Assembly: GCF_010468565.1 (NCBI RefSeq) | Contig: NZ_WUEG01000005.1 | Location: forward strand, 62,001-126,000 | Direction of reading: 5' to 3' | Origin: Allomuricauda sp. TY007 | GTDB lineage: Bacteria > Bacteroidota > Bacteroidia > Flavobacteriales > Flavobacteriaceae | Length of the DNA stretch: 64,000 nucleotides | Part shown: piece by piece, positions 51,922 to 60,473 of the stretch | Layout: each line of letters starts with the position of its first letter | Numbering within the stretch: the first letter of the stretch is position 1 | Made by a program: the position numbers and the translations under genes | The notes under the pieces: model-generated | The model's database searches: none | What the model saw: the letters and a program-made list of their open reading frames with translations, nothing else | Told to the model about the DNA's origin: nothing

Positions 51922-52829
51922 TAAACAATTTTGTTATCCTCTACCTTTGGCTCCTGACCGCGCAAAACACTATTGTCATTAAATAGCTTTCGTTGATCAA
52001 TGGCCTCCGGGTTCAACCAGTGTTCCTCTTTCATTTTTCCAGATCTGCCGAAAAAGTCCAAGGCATTTTGATAACAAGTCTTTACCACATCTTCACGAGC
52101 AATTCCACTTTCCAGCATCAGGTTTGCCGTTTTCGGAACGGCCAACGGATCACTCACACCCCAATCGGCAGAGCTATCCACAATAATATTGTCGCTACCG
52201 AATTTTTTCACCACTTCCACCATTCTTTGGTTGCCCATTTTAGTTTTGGGGTAGATGGTAAATGCCGCTGTAAATCCTCGGTCCAAAACATCCTTAACGG
52301 TCTCTTCGTTGTTGTGATCTATCACCACCATTCCCGGGTCTATGCCGTGTTCCAGACAAACTTCCATACTTTTAATTGTGCCCGCCTTTTTATCCCTATG
52401 CGGGGTATGCACTTGGACCATCATGTTAAAAGCCTTGGCCAACTCCAATTGCTCCCGAAAAAAACGGTCCTCGGCCTCGGTTTGATCATCATAACCAATC
52501 TCGCCAATGGCCACCACATTTTCTTTGTGCAGATACAGGGGCAACAATTCCATCACCTCTTCGGCCAAGGGCACATTGTTGGCTTCTTTTGAGTTCAGTC
52601 CGATGGTGCAATAGTGTTTTATCCCAAATTGTGAGGCCCTGAACGGCTCCCAGCCCACGAGGCTGCTAAAATAGTCTTGAAATGAGCCCACCTGAGTCCT
52701 AGGCTGACCCAACCAAAACGATGGTTCTATCAAAGCCACAACACCAGCCGCTGCCATGGCCTCATAATCATCGGTGGTCCTTGAGGTCATGTGGACGTGT
52801 GGGTCTATTATCATTATTTTATCATCCAT
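51921..52829 (-). CDS. eboB: EboB-like TatD-family hydrolase
   Basis: A protein of 302 residues of the TatD metal-dependent hydrolase family. The metal site is visible: DPHVHM, AIGEIGYDD, VQVHTPHRDK, VIDHNN and DSSADWG. The ebo-cluster form EboB is distinct from the DNase TatD. The cellular substrate is unknown. It is 4 bases after eboA and overlaps eboC by one base. Confidence 0.87.
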   Translation of the reverse strand: MDDKIMIIDPHVHMTSRTTDDYEAMAAAGVVALIEPSFWLGQPRTQVGSFQDYFSSLVGWEPFRASQFGIKHYCTIGLNSKEANNVPLAEEVMELLPLYLHKENVVAIGEIGYDDQTEAEDRFFREQLELAKAFNMMVQVHTPHRDKKAGTIKSMEVCLEHGIDPGMVVIDHNNEETVKDVLDRGFTAAFTIYPKTKMGNQRMVEVVKKFGSDNIIVDSSADWGVSDPLAVPKTANLMLESGIAREDVVKTCYQNALDFFGRSGKMKEEHWLNPEAIDQRKLFNDNSVLRGQEPKVEDNKIV

Positions 52830-52833
52830 GATA

Positions 52834-53679
52834 TTATAAATTTTTCCAGGTTATATCACCCTTTTCTACTTTTTGCAGATGGGTTTTGTATATGTCTAGT
52901 AATTTTCTTGCTTTTTCGGAGTTGGAATTAAAGCAGACCAAAGTGGCCGCTTTTTGCTCCCTTTCTTCATCACTTTTGAACAAACGCTCAATGTCATCGA
53001 CCAAGTTGCCTTCCAAAAAATTGGATACGGGTCTCCAAAACATAGGGTCCACATCTCTTGATGCCGCCCATCTTTCGTGTGCATAATCAGATATGATCCG
53101 TGCCAAATCCTTGTTGGCCATTTTTTCAACCTCAGGTATTTTTTTTAAATCTTGCTGCATAAAAGCAGCTTTTAGGTACATTTGGTTCCACTCTGCCGTA
53201 GTAAAATATTGGGATGGATAGGGATTATATTGGGATATGGCATTAAAAACCGTGGCAATATTGGTCCGTAATGCCTCCACCGCAGCAAATTTGAAATTTT
53301 CTGGTTCGGGCAGCAAGACCAGGTATTTTAGAAAAGTTTCCAATTCGGTTTTATCCGCAACCTGAATCAATTGCTGTACGGGCTGTAAAAATTCATCCCC
53401 TGCTTCGAGGGCAGAAGAAAGTATAAAAATTCTGGAAATCTCCAAGGTGGATGCCCTTTGTGTTTCCAAGTAAGTTTTCCATGCAAAATCCTGTGTACCA
53501 AAATCAGCAATGTGCGTATTTTGGATTTTGGAAGTACACAGGCTGTAGGTCATGTACAGATCCTTTTTGCTTTTGGCTTTTGAGACTTGCGTTACAGCAC
53601 CTGTCAACCATTGGAATTCTAATTCATTTAAATTTAATTTCAGAATATCGGAGAGATAATCTTTAGAGGTTTTGGCCAT
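52834..53679 (-). CDS. eboA: EboA domain protein, first gene of the ebo operon
   Basis: A protein of 281 residues, helical, with no signal peptide. The YPSQYFTTAEWNQMYLKAAFM segment and the C-terminal YAHERWAASRDVDPMFWRPV are typical of EboA. The function of this family is unknown. A TATATTTG -7 box 30 bases upstream (53709-53716) fits as operon promoter. The gene leads a run of six ebo genes in the order A-B-C-D-E-F, plus a TMEM220 gene. Confidence 0.82.
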   Translation of the reverse strand: MAKTSKDYLSDILKLNLNELEFQWLTGAVTQVSKAKSKKDLYMTYSLCTSKIQNTHIADFGTQDFAWKTYLETQRASTLEISRIFILSSALEAGDEFLQPVQQLIQVADKTELETFLKYLVLLPEPENFKFAAVEALRTNIATVFNAISQYNPYPSQYFTTAEWNQMYLKAAFMQQDLKKIPEVEKMANKDLARIISDYAHERWAASRDVDPMFWRPVSNFLEGNLVDDIERLFKSDEEREQKAATLVCFNSNSEKARKLLDIYKTHLQKVEKGDITWKNL

Positions 53680-53708
53680 AAGATATAGACTAGAATCTGT
53701 TGGTTTTA

Positions 53709-53716
53709 CAAATATA
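53709..53716 (-). promoter_or_regulatory. -7 box of the ebo operon
   Basis: TATATTTG on the minus strand, full match to TAnnTTTG. The predicted start lies about 23 bases before the eboA ATG. No clear -33 TTTG at the usual distance. Confidence 0.5.
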
Positions 53717-53752
53717 ACGAGGGTCCGACGAATTTATTTAATCCTGTCGGAT

Positions 53753-53760
53753 TATCTTTG
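53753..53760 (+). promoter_or_regulatory. -7 box of miaE
   Basis: TATCTTTG, full match to TAnnTTTG, with a TTTA at about 16 bases upstream. The predicted start near 53766 leaves about 10 bases before the ATG at 53777, which supports that start over the longer frame from 53672. Confidence 0.5.
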
Positions 53761-53776
53761 CGGAAAAATACACATC

Positions 53777-54358
53777 ATGTTAGGCTTAAAATTACCAACC
53801 GACCCAAGATGGGTAAACATTGTTGAAAAGAACATCGAAGAGATTCTGACGGATCATGCGTATTGCGAGCAAAAAGCAGCCAGCACTGCCATTTCGTTGA
53901 TTATTGGCTTTCCGGAAAAGTCGGAATTGGTAAAGGAGATGACCGCTCTTGCCCGTGAAGAAATGGGGCATTTTAACATGGTGCACGATAAAATAGTAAA
54001 GCGCGGCTGGGTCTTGGGCCGCGAACGCAAGGATGAATATGTTATCGAGTTGATGAAATTCTTCCCAAAAGGCGGCAGCAGGGAAACCCACTTGGTCCAC
54101 AAACTCTTGTATGCTGCTTTGATCGAAGCCCGCAGTTGTGAACGTTTTAGATTACTTTCTGAAGAAATAGCCGACAAAGAGTTATCCGAGTTCTATCGAA
54201 ATCTTATGGTAAGCGAAGCCAACCACTACACCATGTTCCTAAAGTTTGCCCGCAAATACGGCAAAAAAGAGGAGGTAGATCAAAAATGGGAAGCCCTCTT
54301 GGAGTACGAGGCCCAATTAATGAAAGACCTCGGTAAAAGGGAAACCATGCATGGTTAA
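53777..54358 (+). CDS. miaE: tRNA-(ms2io6A)-hydroxylase
   Basis: A protein of 193 residues from the ATG at 53777 (MLGLKLPTDPRW); an earlier frame opening at 53672 crosses the promoter. The ferritin-like di-iron ligands are in REEMGHF, EARSCERF and SEANHY. It hydroxylates the isopentenyl side chain of ms2i6A37 in tRNAs that read U-starting codons. Its last 4 bases overlap the convergent ppk1 gene. Confidence 0.93.
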   Translation: MLGLKLPTDPRWVNIVEKNIEEILTDHAYCEQKAASTAISLIIGFPEKSELVKEMTALAREEMGHFNMVHDKIVKRGWVLGRERKDEYVIELMKFFPKGGSRETHLVHKLLYAALIEARSCERFRLLSEEIADKELSEFYRNLMVSEANHYTMFLKFARKYGKKEEVDQKWEALLEYEAQLMKDLGKRETMHG

Positions 54359-56430
54359 ATCTCCAACTTGCTTTTATAGTAATCGTACATCTTGAACTGT
54401 GATCGTAGTTCGGGCTCTCCTTTTGTACGTTTTCTATAAGCATTGTCCTGCTTTGCCGAAAACACACGTGCCTTGGAGTTGTCCCTCCAAGAAATCTCAA
54501 AAGTATCGAGCAATTCCTGTCTAATATCGGGGTCGTAAATGGGACAGCCCACCTCTACCCTAAAGTCCAGGTTGCGCGTCATCCAGTCCGCTGATGAAAT
54601 ATAGATTTTCGGGTCGCCATCATTGCCAAAAATGAACAATCTCGGGTGTTCCAAAAACTTGTCCACCACACTTATTGCCTCTATGTTCTCGCTCATACCT
54701 TCCACACCGGGAATCAAGCAGCAAATTCCCCGAACAATCATCTGTATCTTAACTCCTGCCCTGCTGGCCTCGTATAATTTGTCCACCATCTTGTAAGAAG
54801 TAAGGCTGTTCATCTTTATTTTGATGTAAGCCTCTTTTCCTGCCTTGGCCAAAGCAATTTCCTTATCGATCAACTTCATAAAAGTTGATTTGGTGTAATG
54901 CGGGGATACTATCAAGTGCTTGTACTTATTGATTTTGTAGTTGGTCTCAAAGAAACCGAACACTTTGTTCATATCCTTCAAAATACCTTGATGAGCCGTA
55001 AACAGGGTATAATCCGTATAAATCTTTGCTGTTGATTCGTTAAAGTTGCCGGTACTTATAAAACCGTATCTTTTAATACCTTCTTCCTCCTCGCGCTCTA
55101 CCAAGCAAATTTTGCTGTGCACTTTTAAACCTGGAACACCAAAAATAAGGTTTACCCCTTCGTCTTGTAAATGATTGGCATATTCAATATTGTTCTGCTC
55201 ATCGAACCGTGCCTGTAATTCTATTTGAACCGTTACCTGTTTTCCGTTTTTAACCGCATTGACCAAAGCATTTGCAATCTGACTGTCACTGGCCAATCGG
55301 TATATGGTAATTTTTATGCTGCGTACCTGTGGATCCAGTGCTGCCTCCCTTAAAAATTTGGTCACATAACTAAAGGTATGATAGGGAGCATAGATCATAT
55401 AATCTTTATGGGCGATCATGTCCAACAAACTTCCTTTCATGCTGAGGCCTTTTACGGGTAAGGGCTCTATTATATCGTACATAAGGTCGTGTCTCCCCAA
55501 GCTCGGGAAGCCCATATAATCCCTTCTGTTATGATAACGGCCACCTGGAATCACACTATCCGTGCCCATAATGTCCATTTTTTCCTTTAGGAATTGGAGC
55601 GTGTCCTTATCTATACTTTTATCGTAGACAAAACGTACAGGATCACTTATTTTTCGATGCTCTACGCTAGATGAAATCTTCTCAATAAAACTTTTACTCA
55701 GATCGTTGTCTATATCCAGTTCCGCATCTCGGGTAATCTTGATCATGTGGGCCGAAATGGATTCAAACTCGAACATGGTAAACACACTGTCCAAGCAAAA
55801 ACGAATCAAATCATCCAATATGATGACATAGTTCTTGTCTCCCTCTTTCGGCAATACCACAAAACGGTCTATTCCTTTGGGTATCTCGATAAGAGCATAT
55901 CGGTTGTGCCTTCCCATTACGGAACCGTTTTTCATCACGATCTTGACCGCCAAATAGGCAGCCGTATCCTTCAACAATGGAAACTCGGTAAGGTCGTTCA
56001 AGATGATGGTCATCAACTCTTGGTTCACCTTTTTGAAAAAATAGTCCCGAATAAATTCGGCTTGGCTTTCATTTACTTCGGTTTCCCGGATAATAAAAAT
56101 ATTTTCTTGTCGAAGTTCTTTATCAATTTGTTTAAAAATCTCCAAACTACGTGCCTGCTGATCTATTACAATTTTGGTGATCTCTTCCAAAAGATCTTTG
56201 GCCCTTTCTCCCCCTAAGACACTTTTACCGGTTTTTCCTGCATCTACAATGCGTTTTACCGTGGCATAACGCACCTTGAAGAATTCGTCCAAGTTATTGC
56301 TGAAAATCCCTAAAAACCGTAGTCGGTCAATCAATGGGACTCTATGGTCTTTGCTTTCCTGCAATACCCTTGCATTAAATTGCAACCAACTGATTTCCCT
56401 ATTTATATACTCGTTCTTTGTTTTTATCAT
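54355..56430 (-). CDS. ppk1: polyphosphate kinase 1
   Basis: A protein of 691 residues, the full length of PPK1. The N-terminal INREISWLQFNARVLQE, the phospholipase D-like first His motif (LKVHSKICLVERE, the autophosphorylated His) and the C-terminal second site (SSADWMTRNLDFRVEV) are all intact. It makes polyphosphate from ATP. The start abuts the stop of the histidine phosphatase gene, so both are one unit. The 3' end overlaps miaE by 4 bases. Confidence 0.96.
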   Translation of the reverse strand: MIKTKNEYINREISWLQFNARVLQESKDHRVPLIDRLRFLGIFSNNLDEFFKVRYATVKRIVDAGKTGKSVLGGERAKDLLEEITKIVIDQQARSLEIFKQIDKELRQENIFIIRETEVNESQAEFIRDYFFKKVNQELMTIILNDLTEFPLLKDTAAYLAVKIVMKNGSVMGRHNRYALIEIPKGIDRFVVLPKEGDKNYVIILDDLIRFCLDSVFTMFEFESISAHMIKITRDAELDIDNDLSKSFIEKISSSVEHRKISDPVRFVYDKSIDKDTLQFLKEKMDIMGTDSVIPGGRYHNRRDYMGFPSLGRHDLMYDIIEPLPVKGLSMKGSLLDMIAHKDYMIYAPYHTFSYVTKFLREAALDPQVRSIKITIYRLASDSQIANALVNAVKNGKQVTVQIELQARFDEQNNIEYANHLQDEGVNLIFGVPGLKVHSKICLVEREEEEGIKRYGFISTGNFNESTAKIYTDYTLFTAHQGILKDMNKVFGFFETNYKINKYKHLIVSPHYTKSTFMKLIDKEIALAKAGKEAYIKIKMNSLTSYKMVDKLYEASRAGVKIQMIVRGICCLIPGVEGMSENIEAISVVDKFLEHPRLFIFGNDGDPKIYISSADWMTRNLDFRVEVGCPIYDPDIRQELLDTFEISWRDNSKARVFSAKQDNAYRKRTKGEPELRSQFKMYDYYKSKLEI

Positions 56431-56919
56431 CTATTTTTTCAAGTGTTTTGGAAAGACCATTTGCTTTGTGGTTCCTTTTGCAATTTTGGACCAATCGTCC
56501 ACACCAAATGTAATGTGGACCAATCCAGCCGTGGGAACGTTCTCAATATACTGATCTCCCCAAGTATTTGCAAGCGAGGTGAAGGCATAATTATGCCCGA
56601 ATATTGCAACGGTGGCCAAACTATTGTCGAGCTTTTTCACAAATTGCTCTACACTGTTGCCCGAAAAATCGTAAAGTGCATTGGTGACATTAAATTTTGA
56701 AAGATCAAATTCAAGGTTCCTCACAAAAATCATACTGGTGTGCAAGGCCCTATTGGCGGGACTCGAATATATAAAATCGATTGAAGGGGCTTTCAAACCA
56801 AAGGTTTTGGCAACCAAATGGGCATCGTTTATACCTCTTTGTTTTAAGGGTCTGTCCTTGTCGGAGACATCGTAATCCCATGAGGATTTCCCATGTCTCA
56901 TTAATATCAATTGTTTCAT
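56431..56919 (-). CDS. SixA-like histidine phosphatase
   Basis: A protein of 162 residues with the RHG phosphatase motif LMRHGKSSWDYD, a conserved RPLKQRGINDA segment, the SSPANRALHT region and the late GHNYAFTSLA. It matches the SixA group, which removes phosphate from phosphohistidine proteins in other bacteria. It lies directly in front of ppk1 with no base between, which suggests a link to phosphate metabolism. Confidence 0.88.
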   Translation of the reverse strand: MKQLILMRHGKSSWDYDVSDKDRPLKQRGINDAHLVAKTFGLKAPSIDFIYSSPANRALHTSMIFVRNLEFDLSKFNVTNALYDFSGNSVEQFVKKLDNSLATVAIFGHNYAFTSLANTWGDQYIENVPTAGLVHITFGVDDWSKIAKGTTKQMVFPKHLKK

Positions 56920-56932
56920 CTTTTTTTGGAAT

Positions 56933-57580
56933 TTATGGTGCCAATCGCTCTATTTTCCAATCAAAATCTTCCTGCAGGGAGTATCTAATTCTATCATGTA
57001 ACCTATTGGGACGTCCCTGCCAAAACTCAATAGTAATAGGTCTTACGAGATACCCTCCCCAATACTCAGGCCTGGGCACTTCCTTGTTTTCATATTTCTG
57101 TTGGAGTTTTTTCAACTTATCCTCCAAATATTCGCGGGACGGAACTACCTCGCTTTGGTCAGAAACAATAGCACCTAGTTTACTGCCATGAGGTCGGGAT
57201 TCAAAGTATCCATCAGAAAGATTTTCAGCTATTTTTTCAGCTTTTCCTTTTATGATAACCTGACGTTCCATATTGGGCCAAAAAAAAGATAGGCAAACCG
57301 ATGGATTTGCTTCAATGGCCCTGCCTTTTTCACTTTGATAATTGGTGTAGAAAATAAAACCTTCGAAAGTGAATTTTTTCATTAAAACTACCCTGCTTTT
57401 CGGAAATCCATCCAATCCAATGGTAGAAATCGTCATGGCATTGGGTTCGTCCACCCCTTCTGAAGCTTCTACCTCATAAAACCACTTCTGAAATTGCTCC
57501 AATGGGTTTTGTCTTATGGAAGCCTCGGTCAGCTCACTTTTTTCGTAAGTTTTTCTGTAATTTCCCAAGTCTTTTTGCAT
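56933..57580 (-). CDS. pdxH: pyridoxamine 5'-phosphate oxidase
   Basis: A protein of 215 residues with the FMN-binding SRVVLMKKF and FYTNYQSEKGRAIEANP, and the C-terminal PEYWGGYLVRPITIEFWQGR and the RLHDRI segment. All are diagnostic of PdxH, which makes pyridoxal phosphate. It is 13 bases before the SixA-like gene and 65 bases after rnz. Confidence 0.95.
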   Translation of the reverse strand: MQKDLGNYRKTYEKSELTEASIRQNPLEQFQKWFYEVEASEGVDEPNAMTISTIGLDGFPKSRVVLMKKFTFEGFIFYTNYQSEKGRAIEANPSVCLSFFWPNMERQVIIKGKAEKIAENLSDGYFESRPHGSKLGAIVSDQSEVVPSREYLEDKLKKLQQKYENKEVPRPEYWGGYLVRPITIEFWQGRPNRLHDRIRYSLQEDFDWKIERLAP

Positions 57581-57645
57581 GATGTGAAGTTCGGCAAAAA
57601 TAGGGTCTCCTCAAAGTAAGGGGTCTGTAAAAGTTTTGTAATTTT

Positions 57646-58557
57646 TCAGCTGCCAAAGTCGAACACCTTGCCATCATCCGCTAGTTCCACAACAGGAAAA
57701 ACTTCTTCGGCCTCCTTTTTAAATAGTTCGATGGATTTGTAGCGCGTGGAATAATGGCCCAATATCAGCAACTTGGCATTGGCTTTTTTAGCGATTTGTG
57801 CGGCCTGCCTGGATGTGGAATGTTTTGTTTTCTCACAAAGGTGGATTTCTGATTCCAAAAAAGTGGATTCGTGGTACAGCACCTTCACATCTTTGATAAT
57901 GGGCACAATGGCCTCATTATGGACCGTATCGCTGCAAAAAGCGTAGCTTTTAGGTTCGGGTGGGTCCAAAGTGAGCCTCTTATTGGGCACTTTGTTTCCT
58001 GATGCATCCAATCCATCAATCCCTTTTTTAATATTGTTGAACTGGCTCTTATCTATGCCATACTTTCTGACCGCTTCAATGTTGAGGGTCCTCGGTGATT
58101 CTTTCTCTTGAAACAAAAAACCATTGGTGTATACCCTATGGATCAATGGAATTGTTCGGACGGTGACTTTTTCATCCTCAAAAACCAGTTCGGATTCTTT
58201 GGATTCCAATTCGTGGAACAATAAGGGATAATTGGTCCAAGAATCCCCTAATTTTAAGAATAAGGTAATGGCCTCTTTGATGCCCTTTGGACCATAAATG
58301 TGCAGTTCCTTGCCCCTGCCCAACAACCTAAAGGTGGAAATTAGCCCAGGTAAACCAAAAAAATGATCCCCATGTAGGTGTGAGATAAAAATGTGGTTGA
58401 TCCTAGAAAACTTGATCTTATACCTTCTAAGCTGAACTTGGGTTCCCTCACCACAATCAATTAAAAAAAGGTGGTTTTTTATCTCTAACACCTGTGAAGT
58501 AGGGTTGGTAAATGTTCGTGGCGTAGCGGCATAGCACCCAAGTACGGTCAATTTCAT
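57646..58557 (-). CDS. rnz: ribonuclease Z
   Basis: A protein of 303 residues of the metallo-beta-lactamase fold with the metal motif HLHGDHFFGLPG, FLIDCGEGTQ, the SDT of FCSDTVHN, YHESTF and HYSTRY. The length is that of the short RNase Z. It trims tRNA 3' trailers, which fits tRNAs here lacking encoded CCA. The start overlaps the upstream small gene by 4 bases. Confidence 0.95.
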   Translation of the reverse strand: MKLTVLGCYAATPRTFTNPTSQVLEIKNHLFLIDCGEGTQVQLRRYKIKFSRINHIFISHLHGDHFFGLPGLISTFRLLGRGKELHIYGPKGIKEAITLFLKLGDSWTNYPLLFHELESKESELVFEDEKVTVRTIPLIHRVYTNGFLFQEKESPRTLNIEAVRKYGIDKSQFNNIKKGIDGLDASGNKVPNKRLTLDPPEPKSYAFCSDTVHNEAIVPIIKDVKVLYHESTFLESEIHLCEKTKHSTSRQAAQIAKKANAKLLILGHYSTRYKSIELFKKEAEEVFPVVELADDGKVFDFGS

Positions 58558-58886
58558 ATACCCAGGTCGCGTTCTATTTCTTCCATTTCGATAAGGTCCT
58601 TGGCCTCTTGCAGGGTAGGTACTACGCTTATCTCTTCAGGAATCTCGTCGTAGTTTAACTTATCGGTCACCAAAACAAATGACCTACCAGAACCTTTGTG
58701 GGTGTTTGAAATGTCCAAAAACTCCAATAAATCGCCAATTTTTAAGGTATTGAAAGAAAAAAGGTTGACAACGATATTGTCGTGCTTGAGTTTTGGGTAT
58801 GCTTTGTTCAGGTTTTCCAAAAACCCGGAAAGTGTTGTCTTTTCCTGAAAAACAATCGTTGTTGTTCCGTCTTTGTCGAAAATCAT
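58554..58886 (-). CDS. small STAS-like protein upstream of rnz
   Basis: A protein of 110 residues, soluble and acidic. The order of strands and helices (TTTIVFQEKTTLSGFLENLN, DNIVVNLFSFNTLKIGDLLEFLDIS, RSFVLVTDKL, EISVVPTLQEAKDLIEME) resembles a STAS or SpoIIAA fold, but no clear motif is present. It sits between pyrB and rnz with 3-base and 4-base junctions, so it is certainly translated in that operon. Function unknown. Confidence 0.72.
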   Translation of the reverse strand: MIFDKDGTTTIVFQEKTTLSGFLENLNKAYPKLKHDNIVVNLFSFNTLKIGDLLEFLDISNTHKGSGRSFVLVTDKLNYDEIPEEISVVPTLQEAKDLIEMEEIERDLGI

Positions 58887-58889
58887 CTC

Positions 58890-59816
58890 TTACTTAATTT
58901 TTGATGCCAATAGGTAAAGTACGGCCATACGCACTGCCACTCCGTTTTCTACCTGATGCAATATAATGGATTGGTCGGAATCTGCTACATCGCTTGTAAT
59001 TTCAACACCACGGTTTATAGGGCCCGGGTGCATGATCACAATTTGTTTGTCCAAACTGTTCAGCAGTTCCTTGTTGACCCCGAATTGTTGGGTGTACTCA
59101 CGTGTGGATGGAAAGTAACTGATATCCATCCGCTCGTTCTGCACACGGAGCATGTTGGCCACATCGCACCATTCCAAGGCTTTTTTCAAATTGGTCTCCA
59201 CACCTACTCCCAAAGATTCAATATGCTTTGGAATCAATGTTTTTGGACCACAAACTTTTACGTTGGCCCCTTGTAGTTTAAGTGCAAAAATATTGGAGAG
59301 GGCCACACGGGAATGTAGGATATCCCCAACAATAACAACATTCTTACCTCCTACATCGCCCAGTTTTTCACGGATTGAAAAGGAATCCAATAATGCCTGT
59401 GTTGGATGTTCGTGGGCACCGTCACCTGCATTTACAATGGATGCCTTTACATGCTGTGACAAAAAGATTCCCGCTCCAGGGTTGGGGTGTCGCATCACCA
59501 CCATGTCCACCTTCATGGACAGAATATTGTTTACGGTATCGATAAGGGTTTCACCCTTTTTTACCGAGGATTGCCCTGCCGAAAAGTTCACCACATCGGC
59601 AGATAGCCGTTTTTCTGCCAGCTCAAAAGAGAGTTTTGTACGGGTACTATTCTCAAAAAAGATATTGGCAATGGTGATATCGCGAAGGGTGGGTACTTTT
59701 TTAATGGAACGGTTGATTACTTCCTTAAAATGATCTGCCGTTTCAAAAATAAGCGATATATCCTTTTTGTTCAGATACTTTATTCCCAACAAGTGGTTTA
59801 CACTTAACTCGCTCAT
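58890..59816 (-). CDS. pyrB: aspartate carbamoyltransferase catalytic subunit
   Basis: A protein of 308 residues with the carbamoyl-phosphate motif FENSTRTKLSFELA and the HPTQALLD segment. It catalyses the first committed step of pyrimidine synthesis. The pyrI regulatory subunit is not seen beside it. It follows pyrR by 6 bases, so transcription is probably controlled by uridine nucleotides through PyrR or by feedback. Confidence 0.96.
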   Translation of the reverse strand: MSELSVNHLLGIKYLNKKDISLIFETADHFKEVINRSIKKVPTLRDITIANIFFENSTRTKLSFELAEKRLSADVVNFSAGQSSVKKGETLIDTVNNILSMKVDMVVMRHPNPGAGIFLSQHVKASIVNAGDGAHEHPTQALLDSFSIREKLGDVGGKNVVIVGDILHSRVALSNIFALKLQGANVKVCGPKTLIPKHIESLGVGVETNLKKALEWCDVANMLRVQNERMDISYFPSTREYTQQFGVNKELLNSLDKQIVIMHPGPINRGVEITSDVADSDQSIILHQVENGVAVRMAVLYLLASKIK

Positions 59817-59822
59817 TCCCTT

Positions 59823-60359
59823 TTATTTGCTTACTAAATACACTTTATCTTCACCGTCATTCTCTTGCCACATTACCTTTACTTTCTCTTTGTTGATGGC
59901 ATCCACTTGCCTGCCCCTATACGTTGGCTGTATGGGCAAATGCCTGCTAAAACGTCGATCTATCAATGTCAAAAGTTCAATATTGCTTGGCCTACCGAAG
60001 GATTGGATGGCCGTTAGTGCCGCCCTGATGCTTCTTCCTGTATAAAGCACATCATCAATGAACACCACTTTTTTGTCCTCCACCAAAAAATTCATTTGTG
60101 TGGTATTGGCCTTGAGGATTTCCCCCCGTCCAAAATCGTCCCTAAAAAATGTGATATCCAAAAAACCAAGGTCTATATGTTTGATCTTGTATTCCTTTTT
60201 GAGAATCTTTACCAATCTTTCTGCCAAAAAAACACCTCTGGGCTGAATACCGATCAATGCGGTATCCTTGAAATCCAAATGATTTTCCATTAGCTGACAG
60301 GCCAACCGGTGCAGTATGATGTTGATTTCCTTTGAAGTAAGCAGAACTTTTTGACTCAT
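59823..60359 (-). CDS. pyrR: PyrR, pyr operon regulator / uracil phosphoribosyltransferase
   Basis: A protein of 178 residues with the PRPP-binding motif VVFIDDVLYTGRSIRAAL and GIQPRGVFLAERL near the N-terminus. PyrR both binds pyr mRNA and makes UMP from uracil in other bacteria. I could not identify a PyrR-binding RNA loop upstream; the gap to the rpsA terminator is about 65 bases. It leads a long run: pyrR, pyrB, the STAS-like gene, rnz, pdxH, sixA-like, ppk1. Confidence 0.95.
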   Translation of the reverse strand: MSQKVLLTSKEINIILHRLACQLMENHLDFKDTALIGIQPRGVFLAERLVKILKKEYKIKHIDLGFLDITFFRDDFGRGEILKANTTQMNFLVEDKKVVFIDDVLYTGRSIRAALTAIQSFGRPSNIELLTLIDRRFSRHLPIQPTYRGRQVDAINKEKVKVMWQENDGEDKVYLVSK

Positions 60360-60424
60360 ATACTATGTGCGACCAACTCGGTTGAATACAAAAGTAAGCA
60401 ATTCTTTAAATTTTCGGGACATAA

Positions 60425-60454
60425 AAAAGCCCCGTCTGTTTCCAGCGGGGCTTT
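60425..60454 (-). terminator. intrinsic terminator of rpsA
   Basis: AAAGCCCCG and CGGGGCTTT form a 9-bp stem with an 11-base loop. On the minus strand it is followed by a T-run and lies about 20 bases after the rpsA stop and before pyrR. Confidence 0.85.
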
Positions 60455-60473
60455 GTATCATTGAAAAGTCCGA

